Positions 27,459 through 36,473 are shown, counted from the stretch's first letter. The stretch: DNA of 64,000 bases from Microbacterium sp. Au-Mic1 (GCF_021341785.1 NZ_JAJTTF010000003.1:62001-126000); one strand, 5' to 3'. Notes: generated by a model not told the origin, from the sequence alone. Made by a program: numbers and translations.

Positions 27459-28295
27459 ATGGTCGATGCTCTGCCCTCTGTCGCGTTCCTCGGTGCCGGC
27501 TCGATGGGAGGTGCGATCCTGCGCGGCCTCGTCGCGAGCGGAATCCCCGTCGACGGCGGCATCACCGCCACCAACCGCACGGCGGCGCGCGCCGCCGAGC
27601 TGGAGGGGCTGCCGGGTGTGCGCTCGATCGCGCTCGAGCAGCAGCCGGACGGCAACGACCTGGCGGCCGGTGCTCGGATCGTCGTCGTCGGCGTGAAGCC
27701 CGCCATGGTGCCCGACCTGCTCGACGAGATCGCGCCGCACCTCCGCGAGGACGCGATCGTGGTGAGTATCGCAGCCGGAGTCACCCTGGCGACCTTCGCG
27801 GCGCACCTGCCGGACGGCACGAGCGTGCTGCGCTCGATGCCGAACACCCCCGCCACCGTGGGCCGCGCGGTGACCGGTCTCGCAGCGGCCGCCGGCGTCA
27901 GCGACGAGGAGCGCGCGCTCGTGCGTCGGCTGTTCGAGACGGTCGGATCCGTGATCGAGGTCGCGGAGGGGCAGATCGACCCGCTGTCCACGATCTCCGG
28001 ATCCGGTCCCGCCTACGTCTTCCTGCTCATCGAGGAGTTCACCAAGGCCGCGATCGGCAAGGGCTTCGCAGAGCCCGAGGCCCGGCTCATGGCCGAGCAG
28101 ACCTTCATCGGAGCGACCGCGCTGCTGGAGGCCTCGGGCGAGGACCCCGCCGAGCTGCGCCGCCGCGTGACGAGCCCCAAGGGGACCACCGAGCGCGCCG
28201 TCGCGGTGCTGCAGGACGCGGACCTCGACGGCCTGTTCGCCCGGGCCACCGACGCCGCCCTCGCCCGGGCGCGCGAACTCGCAGCCGGAGCCTGA
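27459..28295 (+). CDS. proC: Pyrroline-5-carboxylate reductase
   Basis: This 278-residue enzyme carries out the last step of proline synthesis, reducing pyrroline-5-carboxylate with NAD(P)H. The Rossmann motif FLGAGSMGGAILRGL is at the N-terminus, and the C-terminal dimer domain shows TISGSGPAYVFLLIE and the family run RRRVTSPKGTTERAV. Length is normal (about 270). It appears to be transcribed alone. Confidence 0.96.
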   Translation: MVDALPSVAFLGAGSMGGAILRGLVASGIPVDGGITATNRTAARAAELEGLPGVRSIALEQQPDGNDLAAGARIVVVGVKPAMVPDLLDEIAPHLREDAIVVSIAAGVTLATFAAHLPDGTSVLRSMPNTPATVGRAVTGLAAAAGVSDEERALVRRLFETVGSVIEVAEGQIDPLSTISGSGPAYVFLLIEEFTKAAIGKGFAEPEARLMAEQTFIGATALLEASGEDPAELRRRVTSPKGTTERAVAVLQDADLDGLFARATDAALARARELAAGA

Positions 28296-28325
28296 CCACC
28301 CGGAGCCCGACCACCCGGAGCCCGC

Positions 28326-28369
28326 CCCCGGAGCTCGAGTATCCGCGGCCGGATCCTCGAGCTCCGGGG
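28326..28369. terminator. 14-bp hairpin between convergent proC and ABC permease genes
   Basis: CCCCGGAGCTCGAG at 28326-28339 pairs exactly with CTCGAGCTCCGGGG at 28356-28369 around a 16-base loop. Just upstream the motif CCACCCGGAGCCCGA is repeated directly (about 28297-28320), so alternative pairings are possible. The position suits a bidirectional terminator. Confidence 0.65.
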
Positions 28370-28378
28370 CGGTCCGGG

Positions 28379-29971
28379 TCACGCCTCGCTCGCGACCTCC
28401 GCGAGCACCTCGGGCCAGCGCCGATCCAGGATCCGCCCGCCCAGCACCGTCCCGCCCCACGCGGCGAGCCCGCCGAGCACGAGTCCGCACGCCAGGCTCA
28501 GCCATCCGAGCCACGGCGTCCAGATGGCCGCGATCGCGAGGCCGAAGGCGGGCCCCCCGATGAGCAGGCTCAGCGGCGCGATGATGATCATGGCGATCAT
28601 CGACTGAACCCCGCCGGAGGATCCTCGTCCGAACGGATTCGCCTCCGGGGCCGGCGCGCGGCCGGGGAGGAACGCGCCCACCCAGGATCCGAGCCCGGCC
28701 GATGTCGCGCTCAGGCCCAGAGCCGCACCGAGGCTGGCCGGGATGAGGTCGACCCGCCCCGCGAGCACACTGGCGGCGACGCACAGCACGACCGTGACGG
28801 GAACCGCGATGATGCCGAACCCGAGCAGGCGACCCGCACGGTCGGCCCGGCCCGGCACGCCGGTGTGGATGTGCAGCGCAATGGCGTCGTTGTCGTACGC
28901 GATACCCATCTGCAGGATCGTCCCGATCAGCAGCGCGTTGATCGCCGGGATGAGGATCGCGGCGGGGCCCAGGGCGAACGAGCCGCCGCCACGCCCGTTC
29001 ATCAGGGTCAGCCCGATCAGCAGGGCCGGCAGCAGCAGCATCATCACGGTGTTGATCACCTGGCGCGGGTCACGCTTGGCGTAGCGCAGGGTGCGGGCCG
29101 CGATCGCTCCGACGGCCGTGGCCGGAAGCGCACGATCGAGCAGTCCGCCGGAGCGCACGCGTCCGCCTCCGCGGCTCTGGATCGGCGCGACCAGGCGTGC
29201 GGCGAGCAGTCCGCGTGCGGCGAACCACAGCACGGCGACCGTCGCGATCGCCACCAGCAGCCGCAGGCCGGCGCCGAGCAGATCCTCTCGGGCCAGCGAT
29301 GCGGACACGCCGAACACGGCGCCGAGCGGCGTCCATCCGGCCGCATCGGCGATCGCAGGCAGCACCGCGGTCGGATCCGCGACGCGTGCGAAGGCACGCA
29401 CCAGCACGTTGATCAGCAGCCCCGAGCACGCGACGAGGAGCACGCCGATCGTGATCACGAGATCCCGCGTCCGGCGTCCGGCGAGCCACCCGGCGAGGAC
29501 GCCGCTGACCACGCGGGCTCCCAGCACGCAGGTCGCGAGTGCGAGTGGGATCAGGAGCACGGCGGCCACCAGCGCGAGCGGACTCACCGACCATCCGACC
29601 AGCATGAGCAGCAGCGCCGCGGTCGTGCCGATCCCGCCGATGGTGGTGGCGCCCGCGATCACGAGCCCCGGCAGCAGCGATCGGGCGGTGACCGGCAGCA
29701 GGGCGAAGCGCTCCGGGGCGAGCGAGTCGTCGACGCTCACGACGATCGATCCGATCCACCACACCAGCACGATGCCGGTGCCGACCAGCACGAGGGTGCG
29801 CACGGCGGCGTCGGGCGCGGCCACGCGCAGCGCGACGAGGCCCGCCGCGAGGGCGGTGAGCAGGCCGAGCGCGATCATCCCGGAGATGATGACCGAGACG
29901 ATCATCCACGGGTTGCGGCCGAGCTGGTGGCCGAGCTGGCGCCAGCGCAGGCCTACGAGGAGCGCAACCAT
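28379..29971 (-). CDS. ABC exporter permease
   Basis: A 530-residue protein with about twelve hydrophobic helices starting at NPWMIVSVIISGMIALGLL. It overlaps the ATPase gene by 19 bases, so the two are translationally coupled. The amphipathic loop RYAKRDPRQVINTVMMLLLP resembles the coupling region of large two-component exporters. No substrate motif is visible; lipid, peptide or drug export are all possible. Confidence 0.8.
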   Translation of the reverse strand: MVALLVGLRWRQLGHQLGRNPWMIVSVIISGMIALGLLTALAAGLVALRVAAPDAAVRTLVLVGTGIVLVWWIGSIVVSVDDSLAPERFALLPVTARSLLPGLVIAGATTIGGIGTTAALLLMLVGWSVSPLALVAAVLLIPLALATCVLGARVVSGVLAGWLAGRRTRDLVITIGVLLVACSGLLINVLVRAFARVADPTAVLPAIADAAGWTPLGAVFGVSASLAREDLLGAGLRLLVAIATVAVLWFAARGLLAARLVAPIQSRGGGRVRSGGLLDRALPATAVGAIAARTLRYAKRDPRQVINTVMMLLLPALLIGLTLMNGRGGGSFALGPAAILIPAINALLIGTILQMGIAYDNDAIALHIHTGVPGRADRAGRLLGFGIIAVPVTVVLCVAASVLAGRVDLIPASLGAALGLSATSAGLGSWVGAFLPGRAPAPEANPFGRGSSGGVQSMIAMIIIAPLSLLIGGPAFGLAIAAIWTPWLGWLSLACGLVLGGLAAWGGTVLGGRILDRRWPEVLAEVASEA

Positions 29972-30741
29972 GCGAGTGTCTCCGATCCGAGCTCGTGCGC
30001 GCCGACCAGGGTGAGGAAGCGCTGTTGCAGGGTCTCGCCCGCCCGCACCTCGTCGAGGGTGCCGTTCGCGAGAAGACGCCCCTCGGCGACGATCGCGACC
30101 CGGTCGCAGAGGGACTCGACGAGCTCCATGACGTGGCTGGAGAGCACGACCGTGCCCCCGCCGGCGACGAACGCGCGCAGGATCTGCCGGATCGTCTCGC
30201 CGGAGACGGGGTCGACGGCCTCGAGCGGCTCGTCCAGGATGAGCAGGCGCGGCGCGTGGATGAGCGCGCACGCGAGCCCGATCTTCTTGCGCATTCCGGC
30301 GGAGTAGTCCACGACCAGCGTGCTGCCGGCGTCGGCCAGGCCCAGCGCGTCCAGCAGCTCGCCGGTCCGGCCGACGACCTCGGCCTCGGTCATTCCGCGC
30401 AGCAGACCCGTGTAGCGCAGCAGCTCGGCGCCGGTGAGACGATCGAGCATCCGCACGCCGTCGGGGAGCACGCCCATGCGGCCCTTCGCCGCAGCCGGAT
30501 CCTGCCAGACGTCCGCGCCGAGCACCCGGGCGGTGCCGGCATCGGGGCGCAGCAGCCCCGTGGTCATCGCGAGGGTCGTCGTCTTGCCGGCGCCGTTGGG
30601 CCCGAGCAGTCCGAGCATGGATCCGGCGGGGACGTCGAGCCAGAGGTCGTCGACGGCGACCTTCTGCCCGAACTGCTTGCGAAGGCCCTGCAGCGAGAGC
30701 ACCGGCGGCGCGGCGGCGAAGGGCGCTGTGAAGTCGGTCAT
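29953..30741 (-). CDS. ABC exporter ATPase
   Basis: A 262-residue nucleotide-binding subunit with Walker A LLGPNGAGKTTTLAM, a slightly unusual signature YSAGMRKKIGLACAL, and Walker B LLILDEPLEAVDPVS. It resembles the CcmA/NatA-type exporter group. Its start ATG 30741 is the first clear start; the longer frame reads into the intergenic hairpin region. It drives the adjacent 12-helix permease. Confidence 0.88.
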   Translation of the reverse strand: MTDFTAPFAAAPPVLSLQGLRKQFGQKVAVDDLWLDVPAGSMLGLLGPNGAGKTTTLAMTTGLLRPDAGTARVLGADVWQDPAAAKGRMGVLPDGVRMLDRLTGAELLRYTGLLRGMTEAEVVGRTGELLDALGLADAGSTLVVDYSAGMRKKIGLACALIHAPRLLILDEPLEAVDPVSGETIRQILRAFVAGGGTVVLSSHVMELVESLCDRVAIVAEGRLLANGTLDEVRAGETLQQRFLTLVGAHELGSETLAWLRSS

Positions 30742-30824
30742 GCCTCCATCCGACCATGCCGCGGCGCGGCCGGCATCCGTCGCGCGGGGGATATCCCCGC
30801 CGAACATCCCGCCTCCACTGCCGA

Positions 30825-30903
30825 CGACCGCGAGACCGATCCTGCGTCCCGAGACCGCAGATGAGAACGTCGGTCTCGGGGCGAGAGTTCGGTCTCGCGG
30901 TCG
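30825..30903. terminator. Nested inverted repeat downstream of the potassium-uptake genes
   Basis: The outer stem pairs CGACCGCGAGACCGA (30825-30839) with its exact complement at 30889-30903, and the inner stem pairs CCCGAGACCG (30848-30857) with CGGTCTCGGG (30871-30880). Both left arms share CGAGACCG, so stem partners can swap. It follows the TrkA-like gene by 25 bases on the minus strand and separates it from the ABC exporter genes. Confidence 0.6.
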
Positions 30904-30927
30904 CCAGAGGGGCCGGATGCGAGGGCG

Positions 30928-31599
30928 TCAGCGGTCGAGCGAGGAGAACCGCTCGATGTCGCTGTTCGTGCCCGACACGATGATGAGGTCGTGGTTGGTG
31001 ACGACGGTGTCGGCCTCGGCGTAGCGGAACGGCTTGCCGGGGCTCTTCACCCCGACCACGGTCACGTTGTACTTGCTGCGCACGCCCGACTGGTTCAGGC
31101 CCACGCCGCGGATGAACTTCGGCGGGTACATCTTGGCCAGCACGAAGTCGTCGTCGAAGCGGATGAAGTCCAGCATGCGGCCAGAAACGAGGTGCGCGAC
31201 GCGCTCGCCCGCCTCGCGCTCGGGGTAGACGACGTGATTGGCTCCGACCCTGGCGAGGATCTTGCCGTGCGACTGCGACACCGCTTTCGCCCAGATCTGC
31301 GGCACCTTGAGGTCCACCAGGTTCGCAGTGATGAGCACGGAGGCCTCGATCGAGGATCCGACGGCGACGACGGCGACCTGGAAGTCCTGCGCGCCGATCT
31401 GACGCAGCGCGTCGATGTTGCGGGTGTCCGCCTGCACTGCGTGCGTGACGCGCTCCGACCACTTCTGCACCAGCTCGAGGTTGGTGTCGATCGCGAGCAC
31501 TTCACGGTCGAGCCGGTCCAGCTCTCCGGCGCAGGCGGCGCCGAAGCGGCCCAGCCCGATCACGAGCACCGGAGCGTCGTTGCGCAGCACTTCAACCAT
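30928..31599 (-). CDS. TrkA/KtrA-type potassium uptake regulatory subunit
   Basis: This 223-residue cytoplasmic ring subunit gates the potassium channel next door. Residues about 10-135 are the RCK_N Rossmann domain with VLVIGLGRFGAACA and the ribose-binding acid in LAIDTNLE, binding ATP/ADP or NAD(H). Residues about 140-220 are the RCK_C domain (SKYNVTVVGVKSPGKPF), a c-di-AMP or ligand site in KtrA relatives. It follows the membrane subunit by 47 bases. One Trk domain pair means it is KtrA-like rather than the double-length E. coli TrkA. Confidence 0.92.
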   Translation of the reverse strand: MVEVLRNDAPVLVIGLGRFGAACAGELDRLDREVLAIDTNLELVQKWSERVTHAVQADTRNIDALRQIGAQDFQVAVVAVGSSIEASVLITANLVDLKVPQIWAKAVSQSHGKILARVGANHVVYPEREAGERVAHLVSGRMLDFIRFDDDFVLAKMYPPKFIRGVGLNQSGVRSKYNVTVVGVKSPGKPFRYAEADTVVTNHDLIIVSGTNSDIERFSSLDR

Positions 31600-31646
31600 G
31601 CCGCCCACTTTACTGTCCGACGACTTCCGGTCCGCCGAGCCCGCGG

Positions 31647-33077
31647 TCAGCCGACGATCGGCCGCTCCACGGGCAGCGAGTACAGCTGAGTGCGCGACGT
31701 CGCCGCCACGGCGGCCGCGAGGGTGACCGTGCCGACGCGGCCCATGAAGATCGTCGCGGCGAGGATGTACGTCGCCGCGTCCGGGAGCTTCTCGGTGACG
31801 CCCGTCGACAGGCCCACGGTGCCGAAGGCCGAGACCACGTCGAAGAGCACCTCCTCGACGGGGTACTTCGTGATCTGGCTGATCGCGATCGTGGAGAGCG
31901 CGACGGTGGTGGCGCCCCACGCCACGACGCTGAGCGCGACGCGCTGCACGTCCGAGGGGATCCGGCGCCCGAACGCCTGCACGGCGGGGCGGCCCTTGGC
32001 CTCGCTGATCACGGCCAGGGCGAGCACGGCGAGCGTGGTGACCTTGATGCCGCCGGCGGTGGACGCGGAGCCGCCGCCGACGAACATGAGCATCGACGCG
32101 GCGAGCATCGACGATCCGTTCAGATCCCCCATGTTCACCACGCTGAAGCCACCCGAGCGCGTCATCGCGGACAGGAAGAAGGCCTGGAACGTGGTGTCGC
32201 CGGCGTCCATGGATCCGAACGTCTTCGGATTGTCGAACTCGAGCAGCAGGAAGACCGCGGCTCCCACCACGAACAGCAGGATCGTGGTGAGCACCGTGAG
32301 CTTGGCGTGCAGCGACCAGCGCCGCACGTGCCAGCGCTGCCGGGCGAGCGTGTAGATGACGGGGAAGCCGAGGCTGCCCAGGAACACGCCGAGCATGAGC
32401 ACGCTGAGCACGTAGTAGTTCTGCGCGAACGGCGCGAGCCCTCCCGGGTTCGGGGTGAAGCCGGTGTTCGTGAACGCCATCGCCGCGTAGAACGGCGCCT
32501 CCCAGAGGGCGGTGACGGGATCCACCCCCGCCGTCAGCAGTGCCGGGTAGAGCAGCACGATCAGTCCGGCCTCGATCGCGAACGCCGAGATGGCCACGGT
32601 GCGCAGCAGGGATCCGACCTCGCCGAGACGCACGGTCTGGCTCTCGTTCACGGGGCCGCCGTGCGCGCGCATCGGGTTGGTGTCCGCCGCTGCGATGAGC
32701 TTGGCGCGCAGCCCGAGTCGCTTCGAGATCGCCAGGCCCATCACGCTCGCGAGGGTCAGCACACCGAGACCGCCGATGTTGACGCCCACGAAGATCACGC
32801 CGAGCCCGAAGCCCGACCAGTGCGTGGACATGTCGACGGTGGACAGTCCGGTGACGCAGATCGTGGAGACGGCCGTGAACAGGGCATCGGCGAGCGGGGT
32901 CACCGTGCGGTCGGCGCTCGCGATCGGCAGCGAGAGCAGCGCGGTCGTGATCAGGATGAGCGCCGAGAACACGACGATCGCGAACCGCGAGGGCGACGAT
33001 GTCGTCAATGTCTTGCCGAGACGGATGGTGCGTCGGACGATCTCGGAGAAGGATCGCGGGGCAGCGGTGCGCGCCAT
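31647..33077 (-). CDS. TrkH/KtrB family potassium transporter membrane subunit
   Basis: A 476-residue four-fold M-P-M channel-like K+ transporter. The selectivity-filter glycine segments can be seen in STICVTGLST, AFTNTGFTPNPGG, TRSGGFSVVNM and FGTVGLSTGVT. I chose ATG 33077 (GGAGG nine bases upstream) over the frame start 14 codons earlier. With the RCK subunit it forms KtrAB-type Na+-dependent K+ uptake. It is divergent from an ArsR-type regulator. Confidence 0.92.
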   Translation of the reverse strand: MARTAAPRSFSEIVRRTIRLGKTLTTSSPSRFAIVVFSALILITTALLSLPIASADRTVTPLADALFTAVSTICVTGLSTVDMSTHWSGFGLGVIFVGVNIGGLGVLTLASVMGLAISKRLGLRAKLIAAADTNPMRAHGGPVNESQTVRLGEVGSLLRTVAISAFAIEAGLIVLLYPALLTAGVDPVTALWEAPFYAAMAFTNTGFTPNPGGLAPFAQNYYVLSVLMLGVFLGSLGFPVIYTLARQRWHVRRWSLHAKLTVLTTILLFVVGAAVFLLLEFDNPKTFGSMDAGDTTFQAFFLSAMTRSGGFSVVNMGDLNGSSMLAASMLMFVGGGSASTAGGIKVTTLAVLALAVISEAKGRPAVQAFGRRIPSDVQRVALSVVAWGATTVALSTIAISQITKYPVEEVLFDVVSAFGTVGLSTGVTEKLPDAATYILAATIFMGRVGTVTLAAAVAATSRTQLYSLPVERPIVG

Positions 33078-33141
33078 GGTCGAGCCCCTCCGATCCTCCG
33101 TCCGCCAAGCCTTCGTCATGGTACTCCGCCCGTGGCGCGGC

Positions 33142-33147
33142 TACTGT
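33142..33147 (+). promoter_or_regulatory. -10 box six bases before the ArsR-type gene
   Basis: TACTGT, then GAAGGC, then ATG 33154. The GAAGG could act as a weak ribosome site but is too close to be a good one, so a leaderless mRNA is likely, as at upp and proC. Confidence 0.4.
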
Positions 33148-33153
33148 GAAGGC

Positions 33154-33576
33154 ATGACCGACATCTTCGACGTGATCGCCGACGGCACGAGACGGGACAT
33201 CCTGCAGCTCCTGCGCCAGCGGTCAGAGGAAGGGGATGCCGGCACCAGCGTGACGCAGATCGTCAGCGAGCTGGGGATCAGCCAGCCCACCGTCTCGAAG
33301 CACCTCAAGGTGCTGCGCGAGGCGGAGCTCGTCACGGTGCGCGAAGACGGCCAGCGGCGCTTCTACAGCATCGAGGCCGCGCCGCTGGAACAGGTCGACG
33401 ACTGGCTCGTCCCGTTCCTCGCCGACGCCTACGGCGACTCGGCCCCCGACATCTCCGGCGTCATCGGGGTTCCTCCGCTGCCGGACGGCGCTGCGCACGC
33501 GGCCGAGGTCGTCGGCCGGGCCGCCGCCAGCGCGAAGCACGTCGTGCAGACGGCGCTCAAGCGCCTCGGGGCCTGA
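33154..33576 (+). CDS. ArsR-type winged-helix regulator
   Basis: This 140-residue protein starts with the family run FDVIADGTRRDILQLL and has the recognition helix GISQPTVSKHLKVLREAELV (about 42-61), then a wing EDGQRRFYSIE. The C-terminal 55 residues are Ala-rich and helical, and it lacks cysteine or histidine metal motifs, so it is of the metal-independent ArsR kind that controls enzymes or transporters. It is divergent from the potassium transporter and convergent with DrrAB; either could be its target. Confidence 0.85.
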   Translation: MTDIFDVIADGTRRDILQLLRQRSEEGDAGTSVTQIVSELGISQPTVSKHLKVLREAELVTVREDGQRRFYSIEAAPLEQVDDWLVPFLADAYGDSAPDISGVIGVPPLPDGAAHAAEVVGRAAASAKHVVQTALKRLGA

Positions 33577-33614
33577 GCGCCGCACGCACGTCGCGCGGAA
33601 GGAGCCGACGCGGC

Positions 33615-34445
33615 TCAGCGCCGGGCCCGGCCGAACAGCCAGCGTCCCCACAGCACGGAGATCGCCAGGATGAGCGCGCACCAGCCCAGCGCCCAGTAGG
33701 GCTGGAGGTGCAGGGGAGTGCCCATGAGCAACCCCCGGATCGTCTCGATGATCGGCGTGATGGGCTGGTTCTCCGCCACCCACTGCAGCCAGGTCGGCAT
33801 CGTGTGCACCGGGACGAACGCGCTGGACAGATACGGCACGAACATCAGGACGAACCCGTACCCCGCCGCGGCCTCCGGGCTGCCCGCGGCGAGGCCGATG
33901 GCGGCGTAGAGGTACGTGATCACCAGGATGTAGACGGCGATCACGCCGAACGCGGCGACCCACTGCAGAGCGCCCGCGCTCGGACGGAAGCCGAGCAGCA
34001 GAGCGACGCCGAACACGACGGCCGTGGAGACCAGGTTGCGGACCAGGCTCGCGACGACGTGACCGGTGAGCACGGATCCCGGTCGCAGCGGCATGGTGCG
34101 GATCCGGTCGATGATCCCCGTGGACATGTCGCGCGACACGTACGTCGCGGTCGATGCGGCGCCGAAGCCGGCGCACAGCAGGATGATCCCCGGCACGACG
34201 TAGTCGACGTAACTGCCGTCGTTCTCGATCGCTCCGCCGAAGACGAAGGTGAACAGCAGCATGAGCGTCACCGGCAGCATGATCGACATCGAGAGGGTCT
34301 CGCCGTCGCGCAGGGACAGGATCAGGCTGCGGCGGACGAACACGCGTTCGGCGGCGAAGCCCCGCAGGCGAGGGCGGATCCCCGAACGGGGCGACGGGAC
34401 CGGCGCGAGCGGGCGCGGGGCGACAGGGGCGGACAGAGCGGTCAT
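33615..34445 (-). CDS. ABC-2 type exporter permease (DrrB-like)
   Basis: A 276-residue, six-helix ABC-2 permease: SIMLPVTLMLLFTFVFGGAI in the first helix region and a final PTWLQWVAENQPITPIIETI, the typical DrrB/NodJ-type end motif before the last helix. It overlaps its ATPase gene by ATGA. Drug or antibiotic efflux is the usual role. The divergent TetR gene and tandem operators imply induction by a substrate. Confidence 0.9.
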   Translation of the reverse strand: MTALSAPVAPRPLAPVPSPRSGIRPRLRGFAAERVFVRRSLILSLRDGETLSMSIMLPVTLMLLFTFVFGGAIENDGSYVDYVVPGIILLCAGFGAASTATYVSRDMSTGIIDRIRTMPLRPGSVLTGHVVASLVRNLVSTAVVFGVALLLGFRPSAGALQWVAAFGVIAVYILVITYLYAAIGLAAGSPEAAAGYGFVLMFVPYLSSAFVPVHTMPTWLQWVAENQPITPIIETIRGLLMGTPLHLQPYWALGWCALILAISVLWGRWLFGRARR

Positions 34446-35338
34446 GCGAACTCCCGGATGGTCGTGCGGTCGGCGTCGCCGGTCGCGGTCAGGGTGAGGA
34501 AGACGTCGTCGAGCGTGGGGCGGCGCAGCTGCACGCGGGCGGCCGGATGTGCGGCCTCGAGCTCGTCCAGGGCGCGGCGGATGCCGTCGATCGAGCCGTC
34601 GGTGGCGATCTCCGCGAGAGGGGATCCGTCGGCGTCCTCGGCGACGAGCACGTCGCTGCCGAACTGCGCCTTCAGTGCCGGCGCGGTGCCGGTGCGGACG
34701 ATGAGCCCCTCGTGCAGCACGGCGATGCGATCCGCGAGCTGATCGGCCTCTTCGAGGTACTGGGTGGTGAGGAAGACGGTGGTGCCCGCGTCGGCGAGAC
34801 CCCGGATGACCTCCCAGAGGTCCAGGCGACTGCGCGGATCAACGCCGGTCGTGGGCTCATCGAGGAAGAGCACCTGCGGCGTGACGACGAAGCTGAGGGC
34901 GAGATCCAGTCGACGGCGCATGCCGCCCGAATAGGTCTTGACCTTGCGTCCCGCCGCGTCGGTGAGCGCGAACTGCCCGAGCAGCTCGTCCGCGCGGCGG
35001 CGGGCGGCGCGTGGGCTCAGACCGGAGAGCCGGCTGAGCATCACCAGGTTCTCCACGCCGGTGAGCGCGTCGTCGACCGCGGCGGACTGGCCGGTGAGCG
35101 AGATCCGCTGCCGCACGCCCCCGGGATCGCGGCGCACGTCGCAGCCGGCGACGACCGCGGTGCCGGAATCGGCACGGGTCAGCGTGGTGAGGATCGAGAT
35201 CGTCGTGGTCTTGCCGGCGCCGTTGGAACCGAGCAGCGCGACGATCTCGCCTTGCTCGGCCGTGAGGTCGACGCCCCGCAGCACGGGGGTGCCGCGGTAC
35301 TGCTTGGTGAGTCCTGCGACTTCGATGGCCGTGGTCAT
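34442..35338 (-). CDS. ABC exporter ATPase (DrrA-like)
   Basis: A 298-residue ATPase with LLGSNGAGKTTTISIL, YSGGMRRRLDLALSF and LFLDEPTTGVDPRS, followed by the DrrA-type C-terminal extension of about 80 residues ending LRRPTLDDVFLTLTAT, which stabilises the exporter with DrrB. It is the promoter-proximal gene of the pair and faces a TetR gene across 82 bases holding two 17-bp operators. Confidence 0.92.
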   Translation of the reverse strand: MTTAIEVAGLTKQYRGTPVLRGVDLTAEQGEIVALLGSNGAGKTTTISILTTLTRADSGTAVVAGCDVRRDPGGVRQRISLTGQSAAVDDALTGVENLVMLSRLSGLSPRAARRRADELLGQFALTDAAGRKVKTYSGGMRRRLDLALSFVVTPQVLFLDEPTTGVDPRSRLDLWEVIRGLADAGTTVFLTTQYLEEADQLADRIAVLHEGLIVRTGTAPALKAQFGSDVLVAEDADGSPLAEIATDGSIDGIRRALDELEAAHPAARVQLRRPTLDDVFLTLTATGDADRTTIREFA

Positions 35339-35367
35339 CGCCGTTCCTTTCTGTGTACGGATGAAAC

Positions 35368-35404
35368 TGTTTATGACAGTAACACACTGTTTACATCGTA
35401 AACA
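35368..35404. promoter_or_regulatory. Tandem 17-bp TetR operators between DrrAB and tetR
   Basis: TGTTTACATCGTAAACA at 35388-35404 is a perfect 7-3-7 palindrome. TGTTTATGACAGTAACA at 35368-35384 is an imperfect copy of the same form. Their centres are 20 bp apart, two helical turns, so two dimers would bind the same face of DNA. They cover the promoters of both divergent units. Confidence 0.75.
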
Positions 35405-35420
35405 GTCCTATTCTGGAGTC

Positions 35421-36371
35421 ATGACCGAAGAACCGGATCCCGCCGAGCTGCCCGATCTGCCGCGCGGCATCGCGCTGGCCTGGGGGATGGCGGCCAGCCC
35501 GCAACGCGGGCCCAAGCGCGAGATGAGCGTCGAGCGCATCGTCGAGGCGGCCGTCGCGCTCGCGGACGGCGAGGGTCTCGGTGCCGTGTCGATGGCGGCC
35601 GTGGCGAAGGCGCTCGGCTTCACCCCGATGTCGCTGTACCGCTATGTCACGGCGAAGGACGACCTTCTGCTGCTCATGCAGGAGGAGGCGTCGGGGCTCC
35701 CGCCGCTCCCGGAATCCGGTGCCGCGGAACGGGGGTGGCGGGAGGAGGCCGCGCGGCTGTACCGCGCGCATCTCGACGTCTACCTCCGGCATCCCTGGCT
35801 GCTCAGCCTGCCCATCAGCGGTACCCCGGTCACGCCCGGGACGGCGGCCTGGATGGACGCGTACCTCGCGGCCTTCGCCGAGACTCCGCTCGATCAGGAC
35901 GAGCGGATGGGTGCGATGCTCGCGGTCATGGGGCAGGCCCGGTGGTTCGGCACCGTGTCGGCCGGCTATGCGGAGGCGGCGCGAGCGACCGGGCGGACGC
36001 TCGCACAGGTGGGCGCGCAGGAGGCGGCCCTGTTCCGGGCGCTGATCGATGCGGACGCCTATCCCCACGCGCGCGCCGCGCTCGATGCAGGAGCGATCGA
36101 CGGTGACAGAGACCCCATGGTGTTTGGCATCGAACGCGTCCTGGACGGGATTGCCGCGCACATCGATCGTCTCGCCGCCGCGCGTCCGGACGATCCTCGG
36201 ACTCCTCCCGCGTTCGTCCCCGAGGATCCGGCGCTCGCTGCCGACAAGCGCGTGCGCGCGGCGGCGAAGAGCGTGCGCGATGCCGAGAAGGCGCTGCGGG
36301 CGGCGCAGAAGAACGCGCGCCAGGTGCGCAAGGATGCGGCGGAGCGCCTGGCCAAGTCCGCGGCGGTCTGA
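35421..36371 (+). CDS. TetR family regulator of the DrrAB exporter, with basic C-terminal tail
   Basis: A 316-residue TetR protein: HTH at VSMAAVAKALGFTPMSLYRYV (about residues 55-75) and a TetR_C-type ligand domain to about residue 235. It is unusual in its last 45-50 residues, an Ala/Lys/Arg-rich helix (VRAAAKSVRDAEKALRAAQK and onward) that resembles a coiled coil or a histone-like tail. Typical members end near residue 230. ATG 35421 follows GGAG closely. It lies divergent from the exporter with tandem palindromic operators, so autoregulation and repression of DrrAB are expected. Confidence 0.88.
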   Translation: MTEEPDPAELPDLPRGIALAWGMAASPQRGPKREMSVERIVEAAVALADGEGLGAVSMAAVAKALGFTPMSLYRYVTAKDDLLLLMQEEASGLPPLPESGAAERGWREEAARLYRAHLDVYLRHPWLLSLPISGTPVTPGTAAWMDAYLAAFAETPLDQDERMGAMLAVMGQARWFGTVSAGYAEAARATGRTLAQVGAQEAALFRALIDADAYPHARAALDAGAIDGDRDPMVFGIERVLDGIAAHIDRLAAARPDDPRTPPAFVPEDPALAADKRVRAAAKSVRDAEKALRAAQKNARQVRKDAAERLAKSAAV

Positions 36372-36473
36372 GCATCCTCCGTCACAGCGTTCACATGGGT
36401 TTACACGCGTCGCCACCAGCCCCTACAGTTGTCGCATCCCGCCGCGCAGGTCGCGCGAGGGGTGAGGGGGTAG

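Noticed and set aside
25573..27696. A 707-codon plus-strand open frame over the hydrolase and CDF genes
   Set aside because: It crosses two well-supported minus-strand genes and has shadow-type composition.
28379..31462. One 1027-codon frame joining the ABC permease to upstream sequence
   Set aside because: Only the last 530 codons look like protein; the rest reads through the ATPase and TrkA genes in the wrong frame.
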